Assembly: GCA_903928275.1 (NCBI GenBank)
Contig: CAIYQJ010000011.1
Span: 1-19,230 of the forward strand
Reading direction: 5' to 3'
Source: an uncultured Chloroflexota bacterium
GTDB taxonomy: Bacteria; Chloroflexota; Limnocylindria; Limnocylindrales; CSP1-4
DNA length: 19,230 bases
Under the pieces are notes generated by a model that worked only from the letters and a program-made list of their open reading frames with translations, made no database searches and was not told the origin of the DNA. The stretch's first letter is position 1. Each line of letters opens with the position of its first letter. Shown here in pieces: positions 1-6,329 of the stretch. A program made the position numbers and the translations under genes.

Positions 1-62
1 ATCGCCGGGGCCATGCTGCCCTCGGCGACCGCCGCGCGCCACGTCCGGCGCCGGAGCGGCAC
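1..62 (-). CDS. sodX: Probable nickel-SOD maturation protease SodX, N-terminal fragment (runs off the window)
   Basis: Only about 20 codons are present, read leftward from a GTG at 62 and open to the window edge. The translation has a basic N-terminus, then a Trp, a hydrophobic strand and the motif EGSMAP. Known: signal-peptidase-like (S24/S26) proteases, including the enzyme that trims the Ni-SOD propeptide, carry their nucleophile Ser in a G-S-M-x-P motif very near the N-terminus; here it would be Ser16. Context supports the call, because the fragment lies 32 nt downstream of sodN on the same strand, the usual place for sodX. The start is uncertain: there is no strong ribosome-binding site, and the frame is also open upstream into sodN. 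With so little sequence, another S24/S26-like peptidase cannot be excluded. Confidence 0.55.
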   Translation of the reverse strand, partial: MPLRRRTWRAAVAEGSMAPA

Positions 63-94
63 GGGCCGCCCGGACGCCGGCTGGGTCGGGTCGG

Positions 95-514
95 CTACTT
101 CTTCGTCTCCCAGAAGATCGCGGCGAACTCCTCGACCTTCGCGATGAGCTGGGCCGCGGCCTCGGCGTCGACCGACTGCTTGTTCTTGCCGGCGAGCTTG
201 AGGATCGACCACGTGAGCTCGTGGATCTGGGGGAACTTCTCCACGTGCTCGGGCTTGAAGTAGTCGCTCCAGATCACCCCGATGTCGTGCTTGACGAGCT
301 CCGCGTGCTGCTCCTTCACGACGACGGCGCGGGTGAACTTGTTGCGGTCCGCGACGCTGCCGCCGTCGGCCGGCAGCCCGCCGATGATCTCGACCATCCG
401 CGCGACGGTCTTCGCGCCCAGGAGCGCGCCGGCGGGATCGTAGATGCCGCACGGCACGTCGCAATGGGCGCGGACGACGGTCTTCGGCGTGAGCAGGGAC
501 GAGATCCGGGACAT
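95..514 (-). CDS. sodN: Nickel-containing superoxide dismutase
   Basis: A 139-aa protein that converts superoxide to hydrogen peroxide and oxygen with a Ni centre. Residues 1-16 are a short propeptide that must be removed to expose His17 as the new N-terminus. The following motif HCDVPCGIYDP is the diagnostic nickel hook: His1, Cys2 and Cys6 of the mature enzyme bind Ni, and the Tyr at mature position 9 lines the active site. The remainder is a helical bundle of the usual length for the family. The ATG at 514 is chosen because it gives the expected short propeptide and is preceded by GAAGGAG at good spacing; longer in-frame extensions upstream have no support. A probable sodX fragment follows 32 nt downstream, giving enzyme plus maturase in one operon. 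No convincing promoter or Nur-type operator was seen in the 283 bp upstream. Confidence 0.95.
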   Translation of the reverse strand: MSRISSLLTPKTVVRAHCDVPCGIYDPAGALLGAKTVARMVEIIGGLPADGGSVADRNKFTRAVVVKEQHAELVKHDIGVIWSDYFKPEHVEKFPQIHELTWSILKLAGKNKQSVDAEAAAQLIAKVEEFAAIFWETKK

Positions 515-752
515 GAGGGCTCCTTCTCGCTGTGAACCATGGCTGCCGTGGGCCGGCGGCCGCCGGCAGGTCGCCGGCTCCGTCGTGATGAGGTGACGGG
601 CGTCGGCGCCGGCCCGTGAAGTGTCCGAGCGCAGCCGGAGGCTGTCAATCGTGGGTGGAGCTCGCCGTGGACGAGGGACCTTGCGGGCCAGCGCACGTCG
701 CACGAGCGGTCGGCGGGACGGCCCGGTGCAGACGCGGTCATGCCATCGGCGG

Positions 753-758
753 TACAGT
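753..758 (+). promoter_or_regulatory. Possible -10 box for the 75-aa small protein gene
   Basis: TACAGT fits a TANNNT -10 element and would start transcription about 33 nt before the ATG at 798, leaving room for the strong GGAAGGAGG ribosome-binding site at 783-791. No clear -35 box is visible, so this is a weak call. Confidence 0.3.
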
Positions 759-797
759 GACGCATCCGAGAGAGGCGCTGACGGAAGGAGGCGCCGG

Positions 798-1025
798 ATG
801 CAGCCCAACGGCGATCCCACCCCGGCCCGCGCGTCGGGGCTCGAGCAGCGCGCACTGGCGCTGTGGCCCAGGCTCGACCTGAAAGCGATCAGGCGGTGCG
901 CCGGCGACGGGCGCTGCATCGTCCGCGTGGTCGCGCGGAGGACGGCCCTGCCGGCGGATGCCATCCGGTGTCTCCTCCTCCTGCCGCCCGTGAGCAAGGA
1001 CGAAGTGAGCACCTGGTTCGGCTGA
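798..1025 (+). CDS. Small conserved-looking hypothetical protein (75 aa)
   Basis: I do not recognise a named family. The ATG at 798 is preceded by a near-perfect Shine-Dalgarno, GGAAGGAGG at 783-791, which makes translation likely and sets the start well inside a longer open frame. The product is compact and basic: a Leu/Ala-rich N-terminal helix, then a segment with alternating Arg and hydrophobic residues and three Cys (in RRCAGDGRC and IRCLLLLP), ending in a hydrophobic run and an acidic tail. There is no signal peptide, and the hydrophobic LLLLP run is too short for a membrane span. It stands alone between sodN (divergent) and a lipoprotein gene, and is followed by a GC-rich hairpin that may terminate it. 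The pattern of charged and hydrophobic residues suggests a small helical cytoplasmic protein; function unknown. Confidence 0.7.
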   Translation: MQPNGDPTPARASGLEQRALALWPRLDLKAIRRCAGDGRCIVRVVARRTALPADAIRCLLLLPPVSKDEVSTWFG

Positions 1026-1044
1026 CAGCACGAGTCGCACCGGT

Positions 1045-1078
1045 CCGGCCCCGCCGCGCCTGAGGGCGCGGGGTCCGG
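1045..1078 (+). terminator. GC-rich hairpin after the small ORF, possible terminator
   Basis: Two arms (1045-1060 and 1065-1078) with ccgg/ccccg/cgcc complementarity pair around a 4-nt loop, TGAG, with a small bulge. It begins 20 nt after the stop of the 75-aa gene. There is no U-tract, so intrinsic termination is only plausible; it may just be an mRNA 3' stabilising hairpin. Confidence 0.35.
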
Positions 1079-1148
1079 CCTTCGGTCCTTCCGGCACTTC
1101 CGCCGGCGCCGTCCGTGGCCGTCCACTGGTCGCGGTGGCTTCACCCCC

Positions 1149-1172
1149 CGTCGGGCGTCGGTACGCCCGACG
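1149..1172. repeat. Perfect 9-bp inverted repeat upstream of the lipoprotein gene
   Basis: CGTCGGGCG at 1149-1157 and CGCCCGACG at 1164-1172 form a perfect 9-bp stem with a 6-nt TCGGTA loop. It lies 98 nt upstream of the lipoprotein start at 1270, in otherwise unassigned DNA. It could be a leader hairpin, an operator or a chance feature of GC-rich DNA. Confidence 0.4.
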
Positions 1173-1269
1173 TCCGGGCGTCCGCGACGGCGGTCGCGCC
1201 GGCGAGGTCACCGGCGGTCACGCAGCCCTGCCAGCGCGTCCCCTTGGCTCGTCGAAGGAGTCCGGTGCG

Positions 1270-2985
1270 ATGACGTCGAGGCGCTCGCTCTGCGCGTCCC
1301 TCCTCGCAGTGCTCCTCGCCGCGTGCGGGGGCACGACAGGCACCCCGCCCCCCGCCGCATCCCCGTCGGCCTCGAGCGCGGCCGGGGCGGCCACACAGCA
1401 AGCGTCGGCCTCGGCGGCCACCTCGGCCGCACCGTCTGCCGCGGCGGCTCCGATCGTCGAGACCGTGGTGGACGCACCGACGGTGATCGACGTGCCGTCC
1501 ACTGTGGTGTCGTCGGGGACGTTGCCGCCCGGAGGCGCCACCGTCGCGGCCGACGGCGTGACGCTCGTGGTCCCGCCCGGAGCCGTCGCCGCGGACACCG
1601 GCGTGAAGATCGCTCGGCTGGACGCGCCATTCCAGATGGACGTGTTCGCCCCCGTGGACTCCACCGCGGCGGCGGCGATCCCCGTCGGGCACGCGTACGA
1701 CTTCGGCCCGTCCGGGGTCGGCTTCACGGAGCCCGCCGTCGTCACGCTCCCGTACGATCCCGCGAACGTCCCCGCCGGCACCGACCCGGGCAGGGTCGCG
1801 GTCGCCTACTTCACGGGCACCCACTGGGCGATCGCCAGCGGCGTCGTGGACCCGTCTGCCCACACCGTGACGGTCCGTGTGAAGGCCTTCGACGGCGAGG
1901 TCTTCACGACGATCATCCTTGCCACCCTGGCCGGCGCCGCCATCAACCGGGCCATCAAGTGGGCCTACGGAGGCGAGGGGGTCAAGAGCGACGCCATCAG
2001 CGAGAAGAAGGCGAAGAACTACATCACCCCCGACGACCCGGCGGTGCGGGACGCGGCCGCCAGGGCGAAGGCCGGCGGCGTGCCGCTGAGCGACCCGGCG
2101 AAGCTCGCGAAGTACCTCGCGGATCATGCGGACAAGCCGGTGCCGATCTCGTTCGTGGGCCCGGACGGCTCGCCCGTCACCCCCGCGTACACCACCGCCA
2201 ACGGCTCGAACTGGCAGACGCCGGCGGACTACCTCACGAAGGGGCAGATGAAGGGCGACTGCACGGACATCACCAGCGCCACGGTCTCCATGTTCCGGGC
2301 GCTCGGCTATCCGGCCAAGGCGGTGTTCGGCTACGTCGTGGACAAGGACTCCCCGCACGTCTGGGGCGAGGTCCAGATCGGCGGCAAGCCCTACCTCATC
2401 GACGAGGAGGGCAAGCTCCAGCCGCTCGACGACGCGATGACGTCGATGCACCTCATCCGGCCCGACCCGTCCGATCCGCGCGCCTTCATGTGGGACGAGA
2501 GCGGCCAGACGCCGTACGACGCCGACTGGTGGTCGAAGCCGATCGACCCGAACGGGAAGTGGACGGGCACGTTCACGATCACCGACGTGACGATCGACCC
2601 GGCTCTCAAGGCCGAAGCGGAGAAGCAGGCGGCCGACCAGGGCTGCGACCTCACGTCCGCGCTCGAGCAGCTCGTGGGGAAGGCGCTGCCGATGACGCTC
2701 GACCTCACGGTCGACGGGAACGGGAAGGGGACGGCGGTCACGTTCATCGACTACTCGTCCATCAAGGACGCGAAGGGCAAGCCGCTGAAGAGCGAGCCGG
2801 GGACCGGGGACGTGACGTACGTCGGCAACCGTCTCACGTTCGTGGGCGAGAGCTCCGGGTCGGGGGCATCGATGTCCGGCACCGCGTCGCGCTCCGGCGA
2901 CGTGCTCACGATCCGCGGCATGCTCCACGCCAAGGACAAGGCGTACTCGATGAACGGGGTCTGGTCCGTGAGCAGGAACGAGTAG
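1270..2985 (+). CDS. Secreted lipoprotein with ZU5-like and transglutaminase-like domains
   Basis: A 571-aa protein. The N-terminus has basic residues, a hydrophobic stretch and the lipobox LAAC with acylated Cys19, followed by a Ser/Ala/Pro/Thr-rich linker to about residue 75. Residues about 85-210 resemble a ZU5-type beta domain (a GVTLVVPPGAV motif, followed by a 'property of text' style beta region ending in VKAFDGEVF). Residues about 325-385 look like a transglutaminase-like core: GDCTD with Cys331, HVWGEV with His363, and LIDEEG with Asp378 form the expected Cys-His-Asp triad. The last 120 residues are a beta-rich domain (GKWTGTFTITDVTID...). The ATG at 1270 has AAGGAG about 10 nt upstream and gives a clean lipoprotein signal. 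The gene is 12 nt from an Lgt-family gene, so the two are probably co-transcribed. Function is inferred to be envelope peptide bond cleavage or crosslinking; the substrate is unknown. Confidence 0.85.
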   Translation: MTSRRSLCASLLAVLLAACGGTTGTPPPAASPSASSAAGAATQQASASAATSAAPSAAAAPIVETVVDAPTVIDVPSTVVSSGTLPPGGATVAADGVTLVVPPGAVAADTGVKIARLDAPFQMDVFAPVDSTAAAAIPVGHAYDFGPSGVGFTEPAVVTLPYDPANVPAGTDPGRVAVAYFTGTHWAIASGVVDPSAHTVTVRVKAFDGEVFTTIILATLAGAAINRAIKWAYGGEGVKSDAISEKKAKNYITPDDPAVRDAAARAKAGGVPLSDPAKLAKYLADHADKPVPISFVGPDGSPVTPAYTTANGSNWQTPADYLTKGQMKGDCTDITSATVSMFRALGYPAKAVFGYVVDKDSPHVWGEVQIGGKPYLIDEEGKLQPLDDAMTSMHLIRPDPSDPRAFMWDESGQTPYDADWWSKPIDPNGKWTGTFTITDVTIDPALKAEAEKQAADQGCDLTSALEQLVGKALPMTLDLTVDGNGKGTAVTFIDYSSIKDAKGKPLKSEPGTGDVTYVGNRLTFVGESSGSGASMSGTASRSGDVLTIRGMLHAKDKAYSMNGVWSVSRNE

Positions 2986-2997
2986 GTCTGCCGCCCG

Positions 2998-3885
2998 ATG
3001 ATGCCCGTCCTCGCGTCCTTCGACGTCGGCGGCACGTCCGTCACGGTCGCCGCTTACGGGACGTTCCTCGTCCTCGCCGCCACCGCTGCCCTGGCCCTCG
3101 GCGCCTGGGCAGCGGCCGGCCTCAGTGTCCGGCCGGCGCGTGCCGTCACCGGCGTTGCCGTCGCGGTGCTAGCCGGCCTCGTCGGGGCGCGGCTCCTGGA
3201 CGCCGTGCTGAACTGGCCGTACTACGGTGCGGACCCGGCCCGGATCCTCGACCTGCGGTTCCGTGGCTTCGCCCTGTACGGCGGGCTCATCGGCGGCGCG
3301 CTCGGCATCGCGCTGGTGGCTCGCGCCTGGCGGATCCCATTCGCGCGCCTCGCCGACCGGGCGATCCCCGCGGTCGTCGTCGGGATCGTGATGCTTCGGA
3401 TCGGGTGCTTCCTCAACGGCTGCTGCGCCGGCGTGGAGACGACCCTCCCGTGGGGCGTCACGTTCCCGCCTCGGGTCGGCGCGCTGGGAGCGCAGGCGCT
3501 CAACGGCCTCGGGTCCCTCGGGATCGGCGTCGTCGACGAGGCGAGCGCGGTCCACCCGACGCAGCTGTACGAGGTCGCGGCCGTCCTCGTGTGCGGCGCC
3601 GCGGCCGCCCTCATCGCGCGGCGTGGCGCCCGATCGGGCGTCCCGGCGCTCGCGTTCGCGGCGGGGTTCCTCCTGTTCCGCGCCGCCGACCAGACTCTGC
3701 GCGTGCCCTCGCCCGATACATCCGTCCCGGACTGGTGGATCACGGCGGCCTATGCCGTGGCGGGCCTGGCTGCCGCCGCCATCCTTGCGCGACGCCGGCG
3801 CGCCGAAGGCGCGGAAGGCCGACGTGGTCACGTGGTGGTGGCCGCGTCGTCCCCCTCGACAGGCGGCCTCGGCGCAGCGTCGTGA
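2998..3885 (+). CDS. Divergent prolipoprotein diacylglyceryl transferase (Lgt) family membrane protein
   Basis: A 295-aa multi-spanning protein. Family hallmarks are GFALYGGLIGG, LRIGCFLNGCCAG, LPWGVTFPP and HPTQLYE, in the Lgt order and spacing. Known: Lgt transfers diacylglycerol from phosphatidylglycerol to the lipobox Cys. Compared with E. coli Lgt as I recall it, the Arg of the GRxGNFxNG signature is kept, but the catalytically important His of FHGGLIG is Tyr, and the Asn and Glu of the signature are Cys. A C-terminal Arg (LFRAADQ) may match the second essential Arg. It therefore belongs to the Cys-containing Lgt-like branch, and may be a paralogue with altered activity rather than the housekeeping enzyme. 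It begins 12 nt after the lipoprotein gene; either ATG of the initial ATGATG could be used, and the ribosome-binding site is weak. Confidence 0.85.
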   Translation: MMPVLASFDVGGTSVTVAAYGTFLVLAATAALALGAWAAAGLSVRPARAVTGVAVAVLAGLVGARLLDAVLNWPYYGADPARILDLRFRGFALYGGLIGGALGIALVARAWRIPFARLADRAIPAVVVGIVMLRIGCFLNGCCAGVETTLPWGVTFPPRVGALGAQALNGLGSLGIGVVDEASAVHPTQLYEVAAVLVCGAAAALIARRGARSGVPALAFAAGFLLFRAADQTLRVPSPDTSVPDWWITAAYAVAGLAAAAILARRRRAEGAEGRRGHVVVAASSPSTGGLGAAS

Positions 3886-3967
3886 ATCACCGGGCGGCCG
3901 GCAGCCGAGGACCCCGGCGCGTCGCGTGACGGGCCGGCAGGAGGCGTGCGCGCGCCCCGGCCGGTGG

Positions 3968-3985
3968 TGACAAGGGTCCTTGACA
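3968..3985. promoter_or_regulatory. Palindromic operator copy 1
   Basis: TGACAAGGGTCCTTGACA, with a CAAGG-GT-CCTTG palindrome at 3971-3982. It is identical to the site at 3996-4013 except for the two central bases. It overlaps the -35 hexamer TTGACA (3980-3985) of the regulator promoter, so occupancy should block RNA polymerase. It is likely bound by the XRE protein encoded just downstream. Confidence 0.75.
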
Positions 3986-4009
3986 TCACGCCGTATGACA
4001 AGGTACCTT
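3980..4009 (+). promoter_or_regulatory. Promoter of the XRE/membrane-protein pair, probably leaderless
   Basis: A consensus -35 TTGACA at 3980-3985 is separated by 18 nt from a -10-like TACCTT at 4004-4009. Transcription would start at or next to the A of the ATG at 4016, so the message would have no leader. Both boxes lie inside palindromic operators, consistent with autorepression. Confidence 0.6.
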
Positions 4010-4013
4010 GACA
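3996..4013. promoter_or_regulatory. Palindromic operator copy 2
   Basis: TGACAAGGTACCTTGACA, with the perfect palindrome CAAGGTACCTTG at 3999-4010. Its centre is 28 bp from the centre of copy 1. It covers the predicted -10 box and ends 2 nt before the regulator's start codon. Confidence 0.75.
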
Positions 4014-4015
4014 CC

Positions 4016-4216
4016 ATGACGAACGACGTGCGGCACCTTCGCGAGGGCCTCGGCCTGAGCCAGGGCCAGCTCGCGGAGGAGCTGCGCGTCTCGCGCCAGA
4101 CGGTGAACGCGATCGAGACGGGCCGCTACCTGCCATCGCTGCCGCTCGCGTTCGCGATCGCCAGGTTCTTCGGCCGACGCATCGAGGAGATCTTCCATGA
4201 CCACGACCATGACTAG
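4016..4216 (+). CDS. Small XRE-family helix-turn-helix regulator (66 aa)
   Basis: A minimal single-domain regulator: residues 4-60 form a Cro/CI-type five-helix HTH (RHLREGLGLSQGQLAEELRVSRQTVNAIETGRYLPSLPLAFAIARFF, in short stretches LSQGQLAEEL and SRQTVNAIETG as helices 2 and 3). The tail is a short acidic/His stretch, HDHDHD. This size and sequence resemble the YozG-type regulators that often sit beside a small membrane protein. The ATG at 4016 is favoured because it begins the domain directly and matches a leaderless promoter; a TTG at 3980 would add 12 residues encoded by the promoter itself and is unlikely. Its 3' end overlaps the next gene by 20 nt, indicating translational coupling. 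Twin palindromes over its promoter imply autoregulation. The DNA target is inferred, not shown. Confidence 0.9.
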   Translation: MTNDVRHLREGLGLSQGQLAEELRVSRQTVNAIETGRYLPSLPLAFAIARFFGRRIEEIFHDHDHD

Positions 4217-4586
4217 GTGGGTCGTCCCGGCAGTCGGCCTCGTGATCGGCCTGCTCATGTCGGCCGCGCTGGCGGGCCAGCACGCGAGCCCGGCGCAGAT
4301 CGCGATCTCGTTCGCCATCGTCGTCGGCTACGCGTTCGTGCTGCGCGCGCTGCAGTCGCGCTCGGACGTTGCGAGCCTCCTGTCGGGACTGCCGACGGAC
4401 GAGCGATGGAACTCGATCAACCTCCGAGCGCTCTCCCTCGCCGCCCAGCTGATCGCGGTGGCTCTCGTCGTCGCGTTCCTCGTGGCGTCATTCTCGGGCG
4501 GCGACGCGCTGCCCTACGCGTGGCTCGGTGCCGTCTTCGCGGCGGCCTACCTCGGCGGGCTCCTCTGGTACAGAAGCCGGTCGTGA
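4197..4586 (+). CDS. Small four-helix membrane protein, partner of the XRE regulator (DUF2178-like)
   Basis: A 129-aa integral membrane protein with four predicted spans at about residues 7-26, 33-51, 78-98 and 104-125. A central polar loop contains SGLPTDERWNSINLRA, which resembles the DER-x-x-x-I-x-x-RA segment of DUF2178-type proteins commonly paired with small XRE regulators. The start at 4197 has GAGGAGA 6 nt upstream inside the regulator gene and overlaps it by 20 nt; a second in-frame ATG at 4209 is possible. Function is unknown. Its tight coupling to the regulator suggests a two-gene module in which the membrane protein either senses an envelope signal or is the sole regulated product, for example an immunity or resistance factor. 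Confidence 0.8.
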   Translation: MTTTMTRWVVPAVGLVIGLLMSAALAGQHASPAQIAISFAIVVGYAFVLRALQSRSDVASLLSGLPTDERWNSINLRALSLAAQLIAVALVVAFLVASFSGGDALPYAWLGAVFAAAYLGGLLWYRSRS

Positions 4587-4613
4587 TGGTCCGGAGGCCG
4601 GTCGCTCCGCCCG

Positions 4614-6080
4614 TCAGCTGCCCTTCACCCATGCGGCCAGGTCGGCCACCAGCTCCGGCGCGACGTGCTGCCCGGGCGTGGCGTACTCGGCCGGCGTGGC
4701 GGGACCCGAGCCGGCGAACAGGAGGTGGTCGAGCGCCGGGTATGTCCTGAAGGTGACGTCGGTGCGCCCGGCGAGGGCCTTCTGCCATGCCGCCAGCTCT
4801 CCCGGCGGCACCTGGTAGTCCCGTTCGCCCTGCGAGAAGAACATCGGGATCCGCAGGTCGGCCGCGGTGGCCAGCGGGTCGTACGTGCGGAGGTCGAGCC
4901 AGTAGGAGGCAGGGACCCCGAGCGGGAGCTCGGACGTCGGCGTCGAGGGCGAGAGGCTGGGCGAGTCCGCCAGGGCGACCTGGGCGAGCAGGTTCGCCAG
5001 CTGCTGCTCGGCGCTCGGAGTCGGGCTGCCCTGCAGTGACGCGAGGTAGGCGACCTGTGTCCCGATGAGCCGCGGCAGGGGGGTGCTGTTCGCCTCGAGC
5101 AGGCCGATGCCGCGGAGCTGTCCGGGCGCCTGCGCGGCGATCCGGGGCGCGAGGTAGCCGCCCAGGCTGTGTCCGACGAGGAAGACGCGGGCGGGGTCGA
5201 CCTTCGGTGTCGTCCGGAGGAGCTCGATCGCGGCGTGGGCATCGTCCGTCGTCTCCTGGCGGACCGTCACCGAGTCGGCCCCGGCCGTCATCGCCGCGGC
5301 GTGGACGAGGGTGCGCTTGTCGTAGCGCAGCACCGCGATCCCGGCCGACGCGAGGCCCCAGGCGATGTCGCGGAGCGGCTTGTTCGGGCCGATCGTCTCG
5401 TCCCGGTCCTCCGGTCCCGAGCCCGCTACCAGCACGACGGCGGGGAACGGTCCGGCCCCGTTCGGCACCGACAGCGTCCCGGGCAGCGCCCAGGGCGCGC
5501 TGCCGACCGTGACGTCGGTCTCCGTGAACGAACCGGGGTCCACGTAGGTCGCCGGCGAGGCCGCGGGACCGGGGGATGCCCCGCCGGAGGCCGGGCCCGT
5601 CACCTGGCCGACATGGAGGCCGGCGACCCGTCCGTCGGCGTCGACCGTGACGACGAGTGCCACCGTCGCGTTCGCGAACTCGGTCTCGACGGTGACGTTG
5701 GTGTACGGCGGCTGCACCGCCGTCGTGACGCTGCCGATGCTCATGAAGGCGCCGAACTGTCCGACGAACGTCTGCCAGAGCTGGTCGAGCTTGGCTGCCG
5801 GTGCGGCGGCCCGCATCGCCGCGTCCTCCATGTCCGCAGCGGTGGCGGCCTGGGCCCCCGACAACAGGCTGATGAACGCGCGACCGATCGAGGCGGGATC
5901 GCCGCCGCCCGTGAGGCTCGGCGCGGCGGTCGGTGCCGAGGGTGCGGAGGGAGCCGGGCTCGGCGTCGTGTCCGGCGAAGGAGACCCGGGTGTCGCCGAC
6001 GGGGACGGCGTCGACGAGGTCGTCCCGCAGGCGGCGAAGACGGCGGAGATGGCCAGCCCGAGCATGAGACGTCGAAGCAT
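4614..6080 (-). CDS. Lipoprotein alpha/beta hydrolase with N-terminal DUF3887-like domain
   Basis: A 488-aa exported enzyme. The signal ends in the lipobox FAAC (Cys18), followed by a Ser/Pro/Thr-rich linker to about residue 60. Residues about 65-165 match a DUF3887-type domain that typically precedes such hydrolases. The rest is an alpha/beta-hydrolase fold: the oxyanion region VVLVAGSGPEDRDETIG, the nucleophile elbow GHSLGG (Ser305), the acid in GERDYQ (Asp421) and the base in DHLLF (His452) give a complete triad. It is probably an esterase acting at the outer face of the membrane; the substrate is unknown. The ATG at 6080 gives the best signal; a GGGGGA lies close upstream and a TAGCAT -10 at 6130-6135 would leave a 40-nt leader. 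It converges with the membrane-protein gene ending at 4586, with only 27 nt between. Confidence 0.88.
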   Translation of the reverse strand: MLRRLMLGLAISAVFAACGTTSSTPSPSATPGSPSPDTTPSPAPSAPSAPTAAPSLTGGGDPASIGRAFISLLSGAQAATAADMEDAAMRAAAPAAKLDQLWQTFVGQFGAFMSIGSVTTAVQPPYTNVTVETEFANATVALVVTVDADGRVAGLHVGQVTGPASGGASPGPAASPATYVDPGSFTETDVTVGSAPWALPGTLSVPNGAGPFPAVVLVAGSGPEDRDETIGPNKPLRDIAWGLASAGIAVLRYDKRTLVHAAAMTAGADSVTVRQETTDDAHAAIELLRTTPKVDPARVFLVGHSLGGYLAPRIAAQAPGQLRGIGLLEANSTPLPRLIGTQVAYLASLQGSPTPSAEQQLANLLAQVALADSPSLSPSTPTSELPLGVPASYWLDLRTYDPLATAADLRIPMFFSQGERDYQVPPGELAAWQKALAGRTDVTFRTYPALDHLLFAGSGPATPAEYATPGQHVAPELVADLAAWVKGS

Positions 6081-6129
6081 CGGATCCCCCGTCCAGCGGG
6101 CCGGATCAGCCGGCTCCCTGGTCAGGATG

Positions 6130-6135
6130 ATGCTA
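6130..6135 (-). promoter_or_regulatory. Possible -10 box for the lipoprotein hydrolase
   Basis: TAGCAT on the minus strand, about 50 nt before the start codon at 6080. There is no recognisable -35, and the upstream DNA is the 17-bp tandem repeat. Weak call. Confidence 0.3.
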
Positions 6136-6143
6136 CAGAACGT

Positions 6144-6176
6144 CGCGAGGCGGTCGTCGCCGCGAGGCGGTCGTCG
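6144..6176. repeat. Tandem duplication, 17-bp period, two copies
   Basis: CGCGAGGCGGTCGTCG occurs at 6144-6159 and again at 6161-6176, separated by one base. It lies directly upstream of the hydrolase promoter and at the left edge of the possible methyltransferase remnant, so it may mark a slippage or rearrangement junction. Confidence 0.8.
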
Positions 6177-6329
6177 TTGGCGTGGCGGTTCGAGCGCCGC
6201 GCGGACCTCGAGCGCGTCGTGCGCAACGGGTTCGCGTCGGATCTCGCCGGCGCGCTGCTCGCGGAACACGCTGGCCGCGAGGTCGACTGCGTGTACGCGC
6301 TGTACGCGCCGTACGCGCGGCGGTTCTGG
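6177..6329 (+). pseudogene. Possible 3' remnant of a SAM-dependent methyltransferase gene
   Basis: The plus-strand translation of this stretch reads LAWRFERRADLERVV, then NGFASDLAGALLAEHAG, then EVDCVYALYAPYARRF. It resembles the C-terminal end of class I methyltransferases, in which a W/F-x-x-R-E-x-L-x-x-V-L-x-x-E-F-P segment is followed by a V-D-Y-x-x-x-L-Y-x-R-R strand and a stop. Here no plausible start, methyl-donor motif or N-terminal domain exists: upstream is the antisense of another gene, and the frame stays open for kilobases beyond. A TGG at 6327-6329 stands where the family would end. The end of the match contains a 9-bp triplication. The resemblance is from memory and short, so the call is tentative. 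Confidence 0.35.
6294..6320. repeat. 9-bp tandem repeat, three copies
   Basis: TACGCGCTG, TACGCGCCG and TACGCGCGG lie head to tail, sharing the TACGCGC core. In the reading frame of the possible methyltransferase remnant this gives Tyr-Ala-x three times, suggesting slippage in DNA no longer under coding constraint. Confidence 0.75.

Noticed and set aside
1323..3929. An 868-codon plus-strand frame overlapping the lipoprotein and Lgt genes
   Set aside because: Arg/His/Gly-rich translation with no motif; it runs out of frame through two well-supported genes.
4008..4013. A second TTGACA as a -35 box
   Set aside because: It ends 2 nt before the XRE start codon, so it could only drive a transcript lacking that start; it is better explained as the flank of operator copy 2.
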